Numbered from the stretch's first letter, positions 7,490 to 14,574 are shown. The stretch: 23,041 nucleotides of DNA from Lachnospiraceae bacterium (GCA_900766575.1 CAAFVW010000166.1:1-23041); one strand, 5' to 3'. Made by a program: numbers and translations. Notes: generated by a model from the sequence alone, not told the origin.

Positions 7490-8833
7490 ATGATCCAGAT
7501 ACCGGAAAAAGCAAAATATATCATAGATACCATACAGAATGCCGGATTTGAAGCCTATGTAGTCGGCGGCTGCGTGCGGGATTCCATTCTGGGAAGAATC
7601 CCGGAGGACTGGGATATTACCACTTCTGCGAGACCAGAGCAGGTAAAGAACTTGTTCCGCCGCACGATAGATACCGGGATTCAGCACGGTACAGTAACCG
7701 TCATGCTGGACAAGGAAGGCTTCGAAGTTACGACCTATCGTGTGGATGGAAAATACGAAGATAACCGTCATCCCAAAGAGGTGACTTTTACTCCGAACCT
7801 GGAAGAAGACCTGAAACGTCGTGATTTTACTATCAATGCCATGGCCTATAATGAAAAAGAAGGTTTGATTGACATATTCGGAGGGATGGAAGACATCCAG
7901 GCGAGAATGATCCGCTGCGTTGGAAATCCAGAAGAGCGTTTCGGTGAGGATGCACTGCGCATTATGCGGGCCATTCGTTTCTCTGCCCAGCTAGGCTATG
8001 AAATTCATGAAGATACCGAGGCAGCGATCCGGAAGCTGGCTCCGACATTACAGAAGATCAGTGCAGAACGGATTCAGGTAGAACTGACCAAGCTGTTGAT
8101 CTCTCCCCATCCCGATACGTTACGCGATGCATATGACATGGGTGTCACGAAAGTGATACTGCCGGAGTTTGATGCCATGATGGAGACGCCCCAGAGACAT
8201 AAGCATCATAAATATAACGTGGGAGAGCATACGTTGCACGCTCTGACAGAGATTGGACCGGAGAAGAATCTGCGATATGCCATGCTGCTTCATGATATCG
8301 GCAAACCGGAGACCCTCACCGTAGACGAAGCTGGCATCACGCATTTCTACGGACATCCAGCGGTGGGCGAAGAGATGGCGCGGAAGATCCTGCGGAGACT
8401 CCGCTTCGATAATGATACTATTGCCGTGGTGACACGTCTCGTAAGATATCATGATTATGGCAATGATGTGACACCGGACCTGCGGATCGTCCGCCGGGCG
8501 GTGAATAAGATCGGCGAGGATATTTTTCCACTGCTGTTCCCAGTGAAGAGGGCAGATATTCTGGCGCAGAGCGATTATCTGCGGACAGAAAAACTGGAGA
8601 ATCTGGAGCTCTGGAAGAAGCTGTACCAGGAGATGCTGGAAAAGAAGCAATGTGTATCCCTGAAAACACTGGCGGTAACCGGAAGAGATCTGATCGATAT
8701 GGGAATGAAACCGGGAAGAGAGCTGGGAGAGACATTGCAGAAGCTTCTGGAGCTGGTATTGGAGAATCCGGAATGGAATACCAGAGAACAGCTTCTGGAA
8801 AAAGTGAAGGAACTGGCAGCAGACAAAGATTGA
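7490..8833 (+). CDS. cca: CCA-adding tRNA nucleotidyltransferase (HD domain)
   Basis: Adds or repairs the 3' CCA of tRNAs with CTP and ATP; class II nucleotidyltransferase, 447 residues from ATG 7490. Visible motifs are VVGGCVRDSILG (GG at 26-27), the metal-binding DWD at 40-42 in EDWDITTSA, RRDFTINAMAYN (about 110-121), and the EDALRIMRAIRFSAQLG region that helps select nucleotides. A C-terminal HD domain follows, with LLHDIGKP (His268-Asp269), typical of the long bacterial form, which may also have phosphohydrolase activity. ATG 7490 is chosen because GGAAG lies 5 nt before it; an in-frame GTG at 7478 has no spaced Shine-Dalgarno. Such an enzyme is needed here if tRNA genes lack encoded CCA, as the tRNA-like gene at 22923 does. 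Confidence 0.95.
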   Translation: MIQIPEKAKYIIDTIQNAGFEAYVVGGCVRDSILGRIPEDWDITTSARPEQVKNLFRRTIDTGIQHGTVTVMLDKEGFEVTTYRVDGKYEDNRHPKEVTFTPNLEEDLKRRDFTINAMAYNEKEGLIDIFGGMEDIQARMIRCVGNPEERFGEDALRIMRAIRFSAQLGYEIHEDTEAAIRKLAPTLQKISAERIQVELTKLLISPHPDTLRDAYDMGVTKVILPEFDAMMETPQRHKHHKYNVGEHTLHALTEIGPEKNLRYAMLLHDIGKPETLTVDEAGITHFYGHPAVGEEMARKILRRLRFDNDTIAVVTRLVRYHDYGNDVTPDLRIVRRAVNKIGEDIFPLLFPVKRADILAQSDYLRTEKLENLELWKKLYQEMLEKKQCVSLKTLAVTGRDLIDMGMKPGRELGETLQKLLELVLENPEWNTREQLLEKVKELAADKD

Positions 8834-8863
8834 GCATACTTTTTCAGCTTTTCTCATAAGATA
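8834..8863 (+). promoter_or_regulatory. Sigma-E/sigma-K-like sporulation promoter of the CotS gene
   Basis: GCATACT (8834-8840) matches the sigma-E -35 pattern K-M-A-T-A-T-T at 6 of 7 positions. After 14 bp comes CATAAGATA (8855-8863), which fits the CATAnnnTA pattern shared by mother-cell sigma factors (6/8 for sigma-E CATACAMT). It starts directly after the cca stop codon and lies 50 bp before the coat-protein gene, where such a promoter is expected. Confidence 0.6.
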
Positions 8864-8898
8864 GCGTAGGAACCGGGAAACGGTTGAGGACGTATCTT
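8858..8898 (+). other. Stem-loop in the leader just before the CotS ribosome binding site
   Basis: AAGATA (8858-8863) pairs with TATCTT (8893-8898), then CG with CG after a bulged G, and AACCG (8871-8875) pairs with CGGTT (8881-8885) around a GGAAA loop. The structure ends at the AGGAGG Shine-Dalgarno. If transcription starts near 8870 only the inner hairpin would be in the mRNA. Confidence 0.5.
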
Positions 8899-8912
8899 AG
8901 GAGGGGTTGCAG

Positions 8913-9914
8913 GTGAATGACAGAGCGGTGGCACTGCTGGAGCAGTATGAGATAGAAGTATTGCGTACCCGAAAAGGAAGGGGAGCTATTCTGTGCGATA
9001 CGGAGCAGGGCTGCCTGATCTTTAAGGAATATACCGGAAGAGAGGAACAACTGCGCTTACAGGAGCAGGTTCTGAAGCATCTGGAGGAACAGGGAACCGT
9101 CTCCGCGGAGAGACTGCTTGCCACAAAAGAAGGTGCGCTGTCTGTGACGGACAGGGACGGTGTCAGATATATTCTGAAGACCTGGTGGGACGGCAGAGAA
9201 TGTAATATCCGAGACAGAGAGGAATGCCTGGAAGCCATGCGGCTTCTGGCGAGACTTCACGGAGAACTGGAATTTGTGCCGATATTCCCGGAAGTGGAAG
9301 GAGTATCGGCACCGGTCATAGAAAGATATCTTCCCAGTCGGGATTATGAGAAGCATAACAGAGAGTTGAAACGTGCCCGCAGATTTTTAAAACAGCGCAG
9401 CCAGAAGACCTGGTTCGAAATCCGGCTGTCTGCGGTAATGGATCCTTTTTTGGAAGAAGCGAGAGAACTCAGCGAGGAATGGAAAAAAATTGAGACAGCG
9501 GAAGGTAATAGTGGTGGAGAAAATTCCCTGTGTTTTTGCCATGGGGATTTTCAATACCACAATATCTTACGGCAGGATCGGGGATTTTTCCTGGTGAATT
9601 TCGAGAAATGTCAGGCGGATGGACCGGTGAGAGATCTGTATCTGCTGTTGCGCAAACTATTGGAGAAATGTGAATGGGACAGCAGCTGGGGGAAGGATCT
9701 TCTGGCAGCTTATGAGAGCGTCAGGCCGCTCAGACCCTATGAGAGACAGGATCTGTTCTACCGTCTGTCCTATCCGGAAAAATTGTGGAAAATCGTAAAC
9801 TTTTATTATAATTCCGGGAAATCCTGGATTCCGGAGAAGAATCAGGAGAAGCTGGACCGCCTGTTGGAGCAGGAGGCAGCCAGGAAGAATTTCCTGAAAA
9901 CGCTTTGGAAATAG
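8913..9914 (+). CDS. CotS-family spore coat protein (APH/kinase-like fold)
   Basis: A 333-residue protein of the CotS/YsxE/YutH group, which have an aminoglycoside-phosphotransferase-like fold and are found in spore coats. The Brenner-type catalytic-loop motif is CHGDFQYHNIL (His210, Asp212, Asn217). The position of the metal-binding DFG is VNFEKCQADGPVRDLYLLLRK, with Asn229 in place of Asp, so catalysis is doubtful; from memory this NFE form is common in clostridial CotS proteins. The start is taken as GTG 8913, 8 nt after AGGAGG; a TTG at 8907 would be only 2 nt from it. It follows cca but has its own sigma-E-like promoter, so it is probably expressed in the mother cell. The family is fairly secure; a coat location is inferred. 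Confidence 0.83.
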   Translation: MNDRAVALLEQYEIEVLRTRKGRGAILCDTEQGCLIFKEYTGREEQLRLQEQVLKHLEEQGTVSAERLLATKEGALSVTDRDGVRYILKTWWDGRECNIRDREECLEAMRLLARLHGELEFVPIFPEVEGVSAPVIERYLPSRDYEKHNRELKRARRFLKQRSQKTWFEIRLSAVMDPFLEEARELSEEWKKIETAEGNSGGENSLCFCHGDFQYHNILRQDRGFFLVNFEKCQADGPVRDLYLLLRKLLEKCEWDSSWGKDLLAAYESVRPLRPYERQDLFYRLSYPEKLWKIVNFYYNSGKSWIPEKNQEKLDRLLEQEAARKNFLKTLWK

Positions 9915-9937
9915 AAAACATAGAAACCGGAAGAGAC

Positions 9938-9960
9938 GCGCTGCGGCAGAATCGCAGTGC
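9938..9960 (+). other. Hairpin between the CotS gene and the PEGA lipoprotein gene
   Basis: GCGCTGCG (9938-9945) pairs with CGCAGTGC (9953-9960), 8 bp with one G-T wobble and a 7-nt loop, followed by only three T residues. It may be a weak terminator or a processing site. Confidence 0.45.
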
Positions 9961-9986
9961 TTTGAGACGAAGGAGAAAATAAAAAG

Positions 9987-11402
9987 GTGAGAAAACGCGA
10001 AGAGAAAAGGTATTCCAAGACAAAGCAAATAGCGGTAAGCCTTTTACTTGTGACAACAATGTCGTTAATGGGCTGCGGACAGAGAACATCTTCCGGGACA
10101 GCGACGGAGGCGCAGACCGAAGCAACCCCGGCGGCAACGGCGCAGGCGGAGCGGGTAGACACTGGATTTGTGGTGACGAATCCCGACAGCTACGACTCCG
10201 CAGATACGGCAGTGCTGGTAGATATTAATAATGTTGACAGTACTGTTACTTTGTTGAACCTGGATCTTAACAGGCGATACACGCTGGCTATGGATGGGAC
10301 GACAAGGTTTGCAGACAAATACGGAAATGCGATTTCTCTGAACCAGCTTCAGGAGGGGGACATTGTGGATGTGACTTTCCTGAAGAGTCAAAAGCATCTG
10401 ACCTCCATGCAGTTGGCCCAGACGGCATGGCAGTATGACGATGTGGAACGGTATGAGATGAATAACGTCCGGAATGAGGTGACTATCGGCGGAGAGGTTT
10501 TCCAGTTGTCTAAAGACACGCAGTATTTTTCCCAGGGTCACAATATTGAGAAAATGGATCTGAATCCAGCGGATATTCTTACTTTTCATGGAATCGACAG
10601 TACGGTACTCAGTGTCACGGTAGAAAAGGGACATGGGTATCTGCGACTGGTCAATGACGAGAATTTTGTCGGCGGATGGCTGGAGATCGGGCAGACGCAG
10701 ATCGTTCAGATCACGGAGGACATGCTGGTAACTGTTCCGGAGGGGAGCTATCAGGTGGATATCAGTTATAACGGCAGTGGTGGTACGAAGAACGTTGTGA
10801 TCAACCGTAACGAGGAGACCACCCTGGATATCGGTGATCTGGAGGTAGCGGAAGCGCAGTATGGCATGGTTTTGTTTTCCATGAGTCCTTCCAATGCGGA
10901 ATTATACATTGACGGAAGCCAGGCAGATCCTTCCCAGCCAATCTCTCTGGAGTACGGAATCCATCAGATTATAGCGAAGTCGGATGGTTATAAGTCACTG
11001 ACACAGTATCTTCGAGTGGGACAGGAATCTGCCGGTGTGGATGTGCAGCTGGACAAAGTAGATTCCGACAGTGAAGAGGGGACAAGCGGATCTTCTTCGG
11101 GAAGTGCGAGCAGTTCTTCGACAGGCAGTACTTCCTCTACAGAATCGACTTCCACTGTGGATACGACAACGACCTATTATCGTGTGCATATTGATGCTCC
11201 GGAAAATGCGGAGGTGTATCTGGACGGCAGTTATGTGGGAATCTCCCCGTGCAGCTTCCGGAAGACGTCCGGAAGTCATGTGATCACACTGCGAAAGTCC
11301 GGTTATGAGACCAGAAGTTATACGGTACAGGTGGACGATGAGCAGAAGGATGTATCCTACTCTTTTGTAGATCTGATTCCCGGTTCTCCGGCGACGGAAT
11401 AA
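9987..11402 (+). CDS. PEGA-domain lipoprotein
   Basis: Exported lipoprotein of 471 residues. A basic N-terminus and hydrophobic stretch (14-28) lead to LMGC with lipidation Cys30. The segment after Cys30 is a Ala/Thr/Glu linker. A central beta-rich part (about 60-280) with repeated DI-x-x-VDST patterns is not recognised. Two PEGA-type beta modules follow: about 285-352 (FSMSPSNAELYIDGS, GIHQIIAKSDGY) and about 398-460 (IDAPENAEVYLDGSYVG, GSHVITLRKSGYETRSYTV), separated by a Ser/Thr-rich linker (361-397). PEGA modules are usual in extracellular surface-bound proteins. The start is GTG 9987, with GAAGGAG 11 nt upstream and no better start. It sits between the coat-protein gene and HU; its role, including any link to sporulation, is unknown. 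Confidence 0.82.
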   Translation: MRKREEKRYSKTKQIAVSLLLVTTMSLMGCGQRTSSGTATEAQTEATPAATAQAERVDTGFVVTNPDSYDSADTAVLVDINNVDSTVTLLNLDLNRRYTLAMDGTTRFADKYGNAISLNQLQEGDIVDVTFLKSQKHLTSMQLAQTAWQYDDVERYEMNNVRNEVTIGGEVFQLSKDTQYFSQGHNIEKMDLNPADILTFHGIDSTVLSVTVEKGHGYLRLVNDENFVGGWLEIGQTQIVQITEDMLVTVPEGSYQVDISYNGSGGTKNVVINRNEETTLDIGDLEVAEAQYGMVLFSMSPSNAELYIDGSQADPSQPISLEYGIHQIIAKSDGYKSLTQYLRVGQESAGVDVQLDKVDSDSEEGTSGSSSGSASSSSTGSTSSTESTSTVDTTTTYYRVHIDAPENAEVYLDGSYVGISPCSFRKTSGSHVITLRKSGYETRSYTVQVDDEQKDVSYSFVDLIPGSPATE

Positions 11403-11448
11403 ACCCTCCGGGAGGTGGAAGAAATGCCGTAAATATGCGGAAAAACCT

Positions 11449-11477
11449 TGACAAAAGAGATAAAACCGGATATATAT
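11449..11477 (+). promoter_or_regulatory. HU promoter
   Basis: A perfect TTGACA (11449-11454), a 17-bp spacer and TATATA (11472-11477) in an alternating TA tract. It gives a leader of about 70 nt before HU. The strong -35 fits high expression. Confidence 0.75.
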
Positions 11478-11553
11478 ATGTATAGACGTTTCAAAAAGAA
11501 CTATTTTCGAACGCAAAATTAATTACGAAAACTCATTACAGGAGGAGTTCAAT

Positions 11554-11829
11554 ATGAACAAAACAGAATTAGTTGCAGCTATGGCTGATCAGGCTGGTCT
11601 TTCCAAGAAGGATGCAGAGAAGGCATTAAAGGCTTTCACAGATGTTGTTGCTGAAGAGTTAAAGAAGGATGGTAAGGTTCAGTTAGTTGGTTTCGGTACT
11701 TTCGAAGTATCCAGCAGAGCAGCTAGAGAGGGTAGAAATCCTCAGAGTGGCGAGCCTATGAAGATCGCTGCTTCCAAGGCTCCTAAGTTCAAGGCTGGTA
11801 AGGCATTAAAGGATATGCTGAACGCATAA
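11554..11829 (+). CDS. hup: HU family DNA-binding protein
   Basis: Nucleoid-associated histone-like protein, 91 residues, the standard length. It binds and bends DNA as a dimer. The sequence begins MNKTELVAAMADQAGLSKKDAEKAL and carries the signature VGFGTFEVSSRAAREGRNP with the beta-arm (about residues 47-75, RNPQSGEPMKIAASKAPKFKAG). ATG 11554 follows AGGAGGAG with good spacing. Codon use is biased to a small set (AAG, GCT, TTC), as in highly expressed genes and unlike its neighbours. It has its own promoter and terminator, so it forms a single-gene unit in front of the rqcP-yabP cluster. Confidence 0.97.
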   Translation: MNKTELVAAMADQAGLSKKDAEKALKAFTDVVAEELKKDGKVQLVGFGTFEVSSRAAREGRNPQSGEPMKIAASKAPKFKAGKALKDMLNA

Positions 11830-11845
11830 TAGAAGCTGAATTTTC

Positions 11846-11885
11846 AGAGACTCGATGGGACAACCTTTCGGGTCTCTTTTGTTTT
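11846..11885 (+). terminator. HU terminator
   Basis: AGAGACTCG (11846-11854) pairs with CGGGTCTCT (11869-11877), 9 bp with one G-T wobble, followed by TTTGTTTT. It lies 17 bp after the HU stop. Confidence 0.85.
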
Positions 11886-11916
11886 CTGGAATTTCAAGAG
11901 TTGAAAGGATAAAAAT

Positions 11917-12156
11917 ATGAGATTAGACAAGTATTTGAAAGTATCCCGGCTGATCAAACGCCGCACCGTGGCGAACGAGGCCTGCGACAGCGGCAGAGTA
12001 TTGATCAATGACAAACCGGCGAAGGCATCCGCCAATGTCAAAGAAGGAGATATTATCACGATCTCTTTCGGCAATAAGGATGTGAAGGTGGAAGTCCTGG
12101 ATGTACAGGAGACTGTGAAAAAAGAAGAAGCCAAAGAACTCTTTCGTTATCTGTAG
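11917..12156 (+). CDS. rqcP: RqcP (YabO) S4-domain ribosome quality-control factor
   Basis: A 79-residue protein that is almost only an S4 RNA-binding domain, beginning MRLDKYLKVSRLIKRRTVANEA, with GRVLINDKPAKASANVKEGD at about 27-46. In B. subtilis, RqcP (YabO, Hsp15-like) works with RqcH at stalled 50S subunits during alanine tailing of nascent chains. Length, sequence pattern and position directly ahead of yabP-yabQ-divIC match that gene. ATG 11917 follows AAAGGA. No strong promoter is visible between the HU terminator and this gene, so it may use a weak one or readthrough. An Hsp15 name is an alternative for the same family. Confidence 0.9.
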   Translation: MRLDKYLKVSRLIKRRTVANEACDSGRVLINDKPAKASANVKEGDIITISFGNKDVKVEVLDVQETVKKEEAKELFRYL

Positions 12157-12164
12157 TCCGTTAT

Positions 12165-12193
12165 GTATAAATTCCCATATCTTACCATAGAAT
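12165..12193 (+). promoter_or_regulatory. Candidate sigma-E-type promoter of yabP-yabQ
   Basis: CATAGAAT (12186-12193) matches the sigma-E -10 pattern CATACAMT at 7 of 8 positions. GTATAAA (12165-12171), 14 bp upstream, keeps the ATA core of the -35 but matches only 4 of 7. It lies between rqcP and yabP, and yabP/yabQ are mother-cell genes in B. subtilis. A leader hairpin (12202-12210 with 12219-12226, 8 bp and one bulged C) follows before the start. Confidence 0.45.
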
Positions 12194-12242
12194 GAAATGT
12201 AAGCCCGGTTCCGGAAGAAACCGGCTGTGATGATGGGAGGCT

Positions 12243-12539
12243 ATGGGGAAGATGGAAGATTTGAATGCAACAGGCCGTATGCACAAAGTGACCATGACCA
12301 ACAGACGGACTTGTACCGTGAATGGGGTAAATGACGTACTTTCCTTTGACCTGCGGGAGATATTGTTGGAGACGGAACAGGGGATGTTGATGATCCGGGG
12401 CAATGAACTCCATGTGAACCGACTGACATTAGACAAAGGGGAAGTGGATATTGACGGACGGATCGACAGCTTTGTGTATTCGGATACCGCAGTATCCGGT
12501 GAGAAGCAGGAATCCTTCCTGGGCAGGCTGTTCCGTTGA
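12243..12539 (+). CDS. yabP: Sporulation protein YabP
   Basis: A 98-residue YabP/YqfC-family protein, expressed in the mother cell during sporulation in B. subtilis. The family pattern is visible in LTNR-like NRRTCTVNGVNDVLSFD and in LLETEQGMLMIRGNELHVNRL, a beta-rich fold with the typical G-x-L-x-I-x-G-x-x-L-H motif. The start is uncertain. ATG 12243 is only 2 nt after GGGAGG, while ATG 12252 in the same frame (MEDLNATG) is 11 nt after it; either is possible and changes only three residues. The stop overlaps the yabQ start by one base (TGATG), which suggests coupled translation. Gene order supports the name strongly. Confidence 0.9.
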   Translation: MGKMEDLNATGRMHKVTMTNRRTCTVNGVNDVLSFDLREILLETEQGMLMIRGNELHVNRLTLDKGEVDIDGRIDSFVYSDTAVSGEKQESFLGRLFR

Positions 12540-13081
12540 TGAAGGAAGAGCTTTTCCTTCTGCATTCTTTTCTTCTGGGGGTATGGATCACTTTTTTGTA
12601 CGATATACTGCGGATATTACGAAGAGTGTTTTCCCACAGCACTGGCATGATATCTCTGGAAGATCTGGCATTCTGGATCTACTGTGCGGGAAGGGTCTTT
12701 TTGCTGATGTTTCACGAGAGCAATGGGAACCTGCGGTGGTTTGCTGTGCTGGGAGCATTGGTGGGAATGTATCTGTATCATAAGTCGCTCAGTCCTTTTT
12801 TGATAAAGTATGTGGCACTGGGACTGAACACGCTGTTAAAGCCGGTCCGAAAAACCTTCTATATGACAGGAAAATGGATAAAAAAGCAGTTGACTACCCT
12901 CCGGAAAATGCTTAAAATGTTTATTAAGAGGAGATGCGTGTATGGCAAGAAGAAAAGTGGCCTACCGCAGGAGACACCAGAACCGGTTCAGCATGTTCCT
13001 GGTGAGCCTGGTTGTATTGATGATCATGGTGGTCGTTGCGGTGCGGAGCGTGGAATTAAAACAGAAGATTGCAGGATATGA
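12539..13081 (+). CDS. yabQ: Spore cortex biosynthesis protein YabQ with abnormal C-terminal extension
   Basis: Polytopic membrane protein needed for spore cortex formation in B. subtilis; 180 residues here. The N-terminal FLLHSFLLGVWITFLYDILR and the following hydrophobic segments (about 5-22, 38-57, 63-82) match YabQ. The first 130 residues, to about MLKMFIKRR, are normal. The last 46 or so are hydrophilic (KKSGLPQETPEP onward) and are the out-of-frame reading of the divIC gene. The stop at 13079-13081 gives a 140-nt overlap with divIC. A +1 shift near 12910-12922 would give a stop at 12922-12924, directly ahead of the divIC ribosome binding site. ATG 12539 overlaps the yabP stop. Confidence 0.85.
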   Translation: MKEELFLLHSFLLGVWITFLYDILRILRRVFSHSTGMISLEDLAFWIYCAGRVFLLMFHESNGNLRWFAVLGALVGMYLYHKSLSPFLIKYVALGLNTLLKPVRKTFYMTGKWIKKQLTTLRKMLKMFIKRRCVYGKKKSGLPQETPEPVQHVPGEPGCIDDHGGRCGAERGIKTEDCRI

Positions 13082-13250
13082 TACCCAGATCGCCAGCCTG
13101 AGCACGCAGATCGAAGCGGAGCAGGCCAGAACGGAGCAGATCGCGGAATACGGTAAATATACCCAGACCATGGCTTACTATATAGAAGTAGCGCAGGATA
13201 AGCTGGGACTGGTATTTCCGGGGGAGATCCTCTTTAAAGAAGATAATTAA
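12942..13250 (+). CDS. divIC: Septum formation initiator DivIC/FtsB family
   Basis: A bitopic division protein of 102 residues that in B. subtilis joins FtsL and DivIB in the septal complex. A basic cytoplasmic N-terminus (1-18) is followed by a single membrane segment (about 19-35, FLVSLVVLMIMVVVAV), a short coiled coil (about 36-68, VELKQKIAGYDTQIASLSTQIEAE) and a C-terminal part with YYIEVAQDKLGLVFPGEILF, the usual A-x-x-x-L-G-x-V-x-P-G-E motif. ATG 12942 follows AGAGGAG. It lies in the yabP-yabQ cluster, as in Bacillus, and its first 140 nt are also read in the yabQ frame. A terminator begins at its stop codon. Confidence 0.93.
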   Translation: MARRKVAYRRRHQNRFSMFLVSLVVLMIMVVVAVRSVELKQKIAGYDTQIASLSTQIEAEQARTEQIAEYGKYTQTMAYYIEVAQDKLGLVFPGEILFKEDN

Positions 13251-13289
13251 GCAGGGAAACTGATTCTTAACAGGGAACCTGCTTTTTTT
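13249..13289 (+). terminator. Terminator after divIC
   Basis: AAGCAGG (13249-13255, including the end of the stop codon) pairs with CCTGCTT (13278-13284), with a loop of 22 nt, followed by seven T residues. The long loop makes it weaker, but the T-tract is clear. It separates divIC from spoIIE. Confidence 0.75.
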
Positions 13290-13354
13290 GTCGCAAAAAA
13301 TGAAGGCATCCGCCCCTCGATTTGACAAAAACAAAAAAAGAACTGCCCTATAAT
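13289..13354 (+). promoter_or_regulatory. spoIIE promoter with 21-bp spacer and Spo0A-box-like sites
   Basis: A perfect TTGACA (13322-13327) and a perfect TATAAT (13349-13354) are 21 bp apart, too far for an ordinary sigma-A promoter. TGTCGCA (13289-13295, plus strand) and TGTCAAA (13327-13321, minus strand, over the -35) each differ by one base from the Spo0A box TGTCGAA. Spo0A-activated sigma-A promoters such as B. subtilis spoIIE and spoIIG are known for such long spacing. Confidence 0.68.
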
Positions 13355-13380
13355 CGTGTGGACAGAAAGGGGAGGAGAAC

Positions 13381-14574
13381 ATGATGATAGGGAAAAAGGA
13401 ACAGGAGCATCTGGCGAAAGAACAGTGTGCGCAGGTTTCACTGTTATGCAGACAGAAACTGATGGGATATGCGGAGAGCTTCGAGGAATTAGGGAAAAGC
13501 TTCCGACAGGAGATAGAGATCACGGGGGAAGACCGGCAGAACATTCTGGAAAAATGTATGTTGTGGCAGAGCCGGCAGATCATGGGAGATCATTTGCAGG
13601 AAGTTGCCAGGATCATGGAACGGGTCGCTGGGGAGGAGCTTGGCTACCGCCCATTGGAGGAGAAAAAGCGAAAAGGACTGGTACAGGCGCTGCGCAGTGA
13701 GGGAATCACGGCCAGGGAGCTGTGCTATGTGGGAAAAGAGGAAAAAAGCTCCGGCGTGGCAGCAGGTATCAGTATGACACTGTCTACCGACAGGGCGAGT
13801 TATAAGGCGGCACAGGTAGCGGATATGCTGACGGTTTTATTGGGAAAACGATTGCAGGTGTCGTCGGGAAGCCCTTATCTGGTGGAACAGGAGCCACATT
13901 GTTTTCTGTTCACAGAGGAACCAAAGTACATAGCCTTGACGGGGGTAAGCCGTGCAGTAAAAGAGGGAGAGAAGATCTCCGGGGATCAGTTCGCCACCAT
14001 GGAATCAGAAAGGGGAAAACTGATTCTGCTGTTGTCAGATGGGACAGGCTCCGGAGAGGAGGCCTGCCGGGGCAGCGGCAGGGTTATGGACCTTATGGAA
14101 AAAATGCTGGAGGCAGGCTTTGGGATGGAAGCGTCGGTGAACCTGTTGAATTCCGCATTGTATGCACAGAATGAGGAAGACGATCATCCCACGGTGGATG
14201 TCTGCAGCGTGGACCTGTATACCGGGGAATGTGAGATCTGTAAGGTAGGGGGCGTTGCCACATTCTGGAAAAGTTCCGGAAGGGTCAGCTGCATCGGCGG
14301 AGAAAGTCTGCCACTGGGCATTTTTCAGAAAGCACAGACAGAACGACAGATGTGTCAGATCGGTCCGGGAGATCTGCTGGTTATGATGACGGACGGAGTT
14401 CTGGACTGGATGGAGGATGGGGAAGAACGCATGGCAGAGATGCTGGAAGGCATGCAGGAACAGAATCCTCAGGAGATTGCCGAGAAAATACTGTCTTATG
14501 CCATATGTATGTCCGAGGGACGGATTCGGGATGATATGACAGTATTGGTGCTCTGCCTGTGGGATTCGGAATAG
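13381..14574 (+). CDS. spoIIE: SpoIIE-family PP2C phosphatase lacking the membrane domain
   Basis: Serine phosphatase that in B. subtilis dephosphorylates SpoIIAA and so frees sigma-F in the forespore. The PP2C domain covers about residues 190-395. Its metal-binding Asp residues are all present: Asp202 in ISGDQF, Asp220 in LSDGTGSG (the family usually has DGMGxG), Asp338 in TDGVLDW and Asp384 in RDDMTVLVL. Residues 1-190 match part of the central region (LMGYAESFEELGKSF). The family is usually near 800 residues with about ten N-terminal membrane segments; this 397-residue protein has none. The start, ATG 13381 (or ATG 13384), follows GGGGAGGAG and the promoter above it is intact, so the short form seems genuine. 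Gene order supports spoIIE. Confidence 0.88.
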   Translation: MMIGKKEQEHLAKEQCAQVSLLCRQKLMGYAESFEELGKSFRQEIEITGEDRQNILEKCMLWQSRQIMGDHLQEVARIMERVAGEELGYRPLEEKKRKGLVQALRSEGITARELCYVGKEEKSSGVAAGISMTLSTDRASYKAAQVADMLTVLLGKRLQVSSGSPYLVEQEPHCFLFTEEPKYIALTGVSRAVKEGEKISGDQFATMESERGKLILLLSDGTGSGEEACRGSGRVMDLMEKMLEAGFGMEASVNLLNSALYAQNEEDDHPTVDVCSVDLYTGECEICKVGGVATFWKSSGRVSCIGGESLPLGIFQKAQTERQMCQIGPGDLLVMMTDGVLDWMEDGEERMAEMLEGMQEQNPQEIAEKILSYAICMSEGRIRDDMTVLVLCLWDSE

